33,230 nucleotides of DNA from an uncultured Lachnospiraceae bacterium. GTDB taxonomy: Bacteria; Bacillota; Clostridia; Lachnospirales; Lachnospiraceae. The notes under the pieces were generated by a model. The model worked only from the letters and a program-made list of their open reading frames with translations, did not search any database and was not told where the DNA came from. Shown here one piece after another: positions 31,218 through 33,230 of the stretch (positions are counted from its first letter, which is position 1; the number at the start of each line of letters is the position of its first letter). Made by a program: the position numbers and the translations under genes. The stretch covers positions 1-33,230 of the forward strand of contig CANQME010000028.1 of assembly GCA_947624815.1 (NCBI GenBank), read 5' to 3'.

Positions 31218-31574
31218 ATGACATTACAGGAATGCTATGCCGCACTGGAGGGCGACTATGAGGGCGTGATGGGACGTCTGCGTACTGAGAGACTGGTCCA
31301 GAAGTTTGTTCTGAAGTTCCTTGACGACGGGAGCTACAATCTGCTGACCAGCTCCATGGAATCCGGCGATTATGACGAGGCGTTCAGAGCGGCTCATACG
31401 ATCAAGGGCGTCGGACAGAATCTGAGCTTCAATAAGCTTTACGAGTCCAGCCATCTGCTGACCGAGGCGCTTCGCAGCAAGGATATCGAAGCGGCGGCGC
31501 CGCTGTACGAGCAGGTAAAGGCGGATTACGCCCAGACTGTGGATGCGATCCACGCTTATCAGGCGTCACTTTAG
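31218..31574 (+). CDS. Hpt-domain phosphotransfer protein
   Basis: A 118-residue all-helical protein with GAGAGGAGAGG before the ATG. His60 in AAHTIKGVGQNL is the phosphorylated histidine. It carries only the Hpt domain and should shuttle phosphate between a kinase elsewhere and a receiver, most simply the receiver of the preceding REC-HD-GYP-GGDEF protein. No histidine kinase is encoded alongside. Confidence 0.92.
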   Translation: MTLQECYAALEGDYEGVMGRLRTERLVQKFVLKFLDDGSYNLLTSSMESGDYDEAFRAAHTIKGVGQNLSFNKLYESSHLLTEALRSKDIEAAAPLYEQVKADYAQTVDAIHAYQASL

Positions 31575-31598
31575 AATATTGGACCGGAGGAAAAACGG

Positions 31599-32276
31599 AT
31601 GAATCGTGAACAGATGACGGTGCGGAATCTGTATGATACGGCGAAGACCATGGCGGGACCGTATCTGGAGCAGTATCGGTACCCGTGGGAGGTATTGCCT
31701 CATATCGGCGAGATCGTTCTTGCCATCGGAGCGGCCCTTCCGGCGGAAGAGTACGACCACCCCCAGGAGGATGTCTGGATCCATAAGACGGTTCGGGTGG
31801 CGGCGACTGCGACGATCAAGGGGCCGGCTGTGTTTGGCGCAGGCACGGAGATCAGGCCCGGCGCCTTTGTCCGCGGCAATGTGCTGGTAGGCGAAAACGC
31901 AGTGGTCGGCAACTCGACGGAGCTTAAGAATGTGATCCTGTTCGATCATGTCCAGGTGCCTCATTATAATTATGTAGGCGATTCCATCCTGGGTTATAAG
32001 TCCCATATGGGCGCGGCTTCGCTGACGTCGAACGTCAAGTCCGACAAGAAGCTGGTAAAGATCCACGCTTCGGACGGGGATATCGAGACAGGGCTTAAGA
32101 AGGTCGGCGCCATGCTCGGCGATCATGTGGAGGTCGGCTGCGGATCGGTTCTGAATCCGGGTACGGTGATCGGGAGGAATTCCAACATCTATCCGCTGTC
32201 CAGCGTGAGGGGCGGCGTGGACGCGAATTCCATCTATAAGCGCGACGGCGTGATCGTGGAGAAGGACGACAGATAG
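31599..32276 (+). CDS. Left-handed beta-helix protein, GlmU C-domain-like
   Basis: A 225-residue protein with ACCGGAGG before the ATG. Residues about 60-205 show the hexapeptide repeat pattern of left-handed beta-helix acyltransferases (for example AVFGAGTEIRPGAFVRG, VLVGENAVVGNSTELKN), and YNYVGDSILG (about 124-133) resembles the GlmU acetyltransferase domain. The nucleotidyltransferase domain of GlmU is absent; the N-terminal 55 residues are helical. Such stand-alone proteins are often called UDP-GlcNAc pyrophosphorylase-related, but the reaction is not known. It lies 24 bases after the Hpt gene, probably the same transcript. Confidence 0.82.
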   Translation: MNREQMTVRNLYDTAKTMAGPYLEQYRYPWEVLPHIGEIVLAIGAALPAEEYDHPQEDVWIHKTVRVAATATIKGPAVFGAGTEIRPGAFVRGNVLVGENAVVGNSTELKNVILFDHVQVPHYNYVGDSILGYKSHMGAASLTSNVKSDKKLVKIHASDGDIETGLKKVGAMLGDHVEVGCGSVLNPGTVIGRNSNIYPLSSVRGGVDANSIYKRDGVIVEKDDR

Positions 32277-32294
32277 AAGACGGAACGGATCATA

Positions 32295-32340
32295 GAAAAG
32301 CTGGCCGCCCTGCAGGCGGGATGCCGGACAGGGCAGCCAG
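32295..32340 (-). terminator. Terminator after upp
   Basis: On the minus strand CTGGCTGCCCTG (32340-32329) pairs with CAGGGCGGCCAG (32312-32301) with one mismatch, followed by CTTTTCTATG. It may also slow plus-strand transcripts from the beta-helix gene, though without a T-run in that direction. Confidence 0.8.
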
Positions 32341-32379
32341 GATCTGGTCGCTGTTTGGTATGTATGGACGCCGGCAGCG

Positions 32380-33009
32380 CTATTTGGTGCCGAAGATCCG
32401 GTCGCCGGCGTCGCCGAGACCGGGGCAGATGTACGCCGCGCTGTTCAGGCAGCGGTCCATATGGCCCACATAGATCTGGATGTCCGGATGGGCGGCATGA
32501 AGCTTCTCCAGTCCTTCCGGAGCGGCGATGATGCACATGAACTTGATGTTTTTGCCGCCGTGCTGCTTGATGAAGTCTACGGCCGCCACGGCGGAACCGC
32601 CGGTCGCCAGCATCGGATCGGTGACGACGATGGTGCGCAGCTCGATGGGGCTGGGCAGCTTGCAGAAATACTCGTGGGGTTCGTGGGTCACTTCATCCCG
32701 GTAGAGGCCGATATGGCCTACCTTGGCGGAGGGCACCAGAGACAGGATGCCGCTTACCATGCCGAGGCCGGCCCTCAGGATCGGAACCACAGCCAGCTTC
32801 TTGCCGGCCAGCATCGGGGTCATGCATTTCTCAATAGGGGTCTCGACCTCTACGTCTTCCAGGGGAAGATCACGCAGAGCTTCGTAGCCCATCAGCATGG
32901 CGATCTCGTCGGTGAGAGCGCGGAACTCATTGGTTCCGGTGTTTTTGTCGCGGAGCATGGAGATCTTGTGCTGGATCAGCGGGTGATCGAGAATGAATAC
33001 GTTTTCCAT
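32380..33009 (-). CDS. upp: Uracil phosphoribosyltransferase
   Basis: A 209-residue cytoplasmic enzyme that makes UMP from uracil and PRPP. AAAGGAGG lies 7 bases before the ATG. The PRPP-binding loop [13 protein letters not shown] is at about 127-139 and the uracil-site stretch [16 protein letters not shown] is at the C terminus, so the protein is complete. Its leader of about 95 bases is GC-rich; I see no clear PyrR site. It is the last gene of the window, separated from the terminal repeat by its promoter. Confidence 0.97.
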   Translation of the reverse strand: MENVFILDHPLIQHKISMLRDKNTGTNEFRALTDEIAMLMGYEALRDLPLEDVEVETPIEKCMTPMLAGKKLAVVPILRAGLGMVSGILSLVPSAKVGHIGLYRDEVTHEPHEYFCKLPSPIELRTIVVTDPMLATGGSAVAAVDFIKQHGGKNIKFMCIIAAPEGLEKLHAAHPDIQIYVGHMDRCLNSAAYICPGLGDAGDRIFGTK

Positions 33010-33106
33010 GGATGTCCTCCTTTATCGCGTATGATTCACGGATGTATTCCGGTTGCGCCTGCGGGCGGCCCGGTTCTTTTGCGGGAACGCCCCGGCGGTC
33101 TCCTAT

Positions 33107-33135
33107 ATTCTACCAAATCATATGGCATATTTCAA
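33107..33135 (-). promoter_or_regulatory. Sigma-A promoter of upp
   Basis: On the minus strand TTGAAA (33130-33135), 17-bp spacer, TAGAAT (33107-33112). The terminal repeat begins only 20 bases upstream of the -35 box. Confidence 0.8.
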
Positions 33136-33154
33136 TCATTCTTCCGAGAAAACT

Positions 33155-33230
33155 ACTGTCAAGCGAAAATGAAAATGTCCCGAAAATTTTTAAACATTAG
33201 CCCTGACTGCTCAGGGCTTTTGTTTGTTCC
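33155..33230. repeat. Terminal inverted repeat, right copy (76 bp)
   Basis: Exact reverse complement of bases 2-77. It begins ACTGTCAAGCG and ends the window. Because both copies present the same end toward the interior, the flanking elements would lie in opposite orientations. Confidence 0.9.
33199..33228 (+). terminator. Rho-independent terminator in right terminal repeat
   Basis: AGCCCTGA (33199-33206), loop CTGC, TCAGGGCT (33211-33218), then TTTGTTTGTT. It would stop plus-strand transcripts leaving the window. Confidence 0.75.

Noticed and set aside
29054-31219. Long minus-strand open frame (721 codons) opposite the REC-HD-GYP-GGDEF gene
   Set aside because: Same codon-bias shadow; it extends just past both ends of the real gene but has no promoter or ribosome site.

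Overview
The window reads as a chromosomal piece of a spore-forming anaerobic Clostridia species, most likely Lachnospiraceae-like. Evidence: moderately high GC by eye, strong Shine-Dalgarno sites, sigma-A promoters with 17-bp spacers, a tryptophan T-box leader, a CIRCE/HrcA operator before htpG, a SigK-type sporulation sigma factor, a YlmC/YmxH-type PRC-barrel protein, DUF975 and DUF4190-like membrane proteins, and a two-gene radical-SAM DNA repair cassette. I see no rRNA, tRNA, CRISPR array, prophage or complete insertion sequence. Both ends carry the same 76-bp sequence in opposite orientation, including a terminator hairpin. This is what a contig bounded by two inverted copies of one repeated (probably IS) element looks like.

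Layout, left to right. At 1-4350 there is a dicluster ferredoxin-like protein, a fucose/arabinose isomerase-family protein, and a Trp-specific T-box controlling a stand-alone TrpB2. At 4436-5164 a lower-GC lipoprotein gene lies between two copies of a 57-bp sequence that contains the 3' end of the next gene. At 5220-8770, on the minus strand, are a Cys-rich small-domain protein, a VanR/VanS-type two-component pair and a VanY-type D,D-carboxypeptidase. At 8960-11809 is a GH3 glycosidase with permuted domain order. At 11868-13929, minus strand, are YlmC/YmxH, DUF975 and DUF4190-like proteins. At 14040-16390 is CIRCE-htpG. At 16393-18627 a LysR regulator is divergent from a chromate transporter made as two half-size proteins. 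At 18659-20139 are an unrecognised small protein and a TSUP transporter. At 20410-23730 are a fused aldose epimerase-SGNH hydrolase and a two-gene SufC-SufB-like Fe-S assembly unit. At 23815-24663 (minus) is a patatin-like phospholipase. At 24857-26614 are sigK and galE. At 26762-28933 is the radical-SAM/TIGR03915 pair with two LexA boxes at its promoter. At 29066-32276 are a REC-HD-GYP-PAS-GGDEF cyclic-di-GMP protein, an Hpt protein and a left-handed beta-helix protein. At 32380-33009 (minus) is upp.

The most interesting signals are: the two LexA-type boxes at the promoter of the uncharacterised radical-SAM DNA repair pair; the lipoprotein gene inserted between duplicated vanY 3' ends; a perfect 13-bp inverted repeat that would hide the vanY ribosome binding site; the epimerase-SGNH fusion with a 30-bp tandem repeat in its leader; and a T-box whose UGG specifier assigns the lone TrpB2 to tryptophan supply. 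Everything here is read by eye. Family names come from motif recognition, not database searches.
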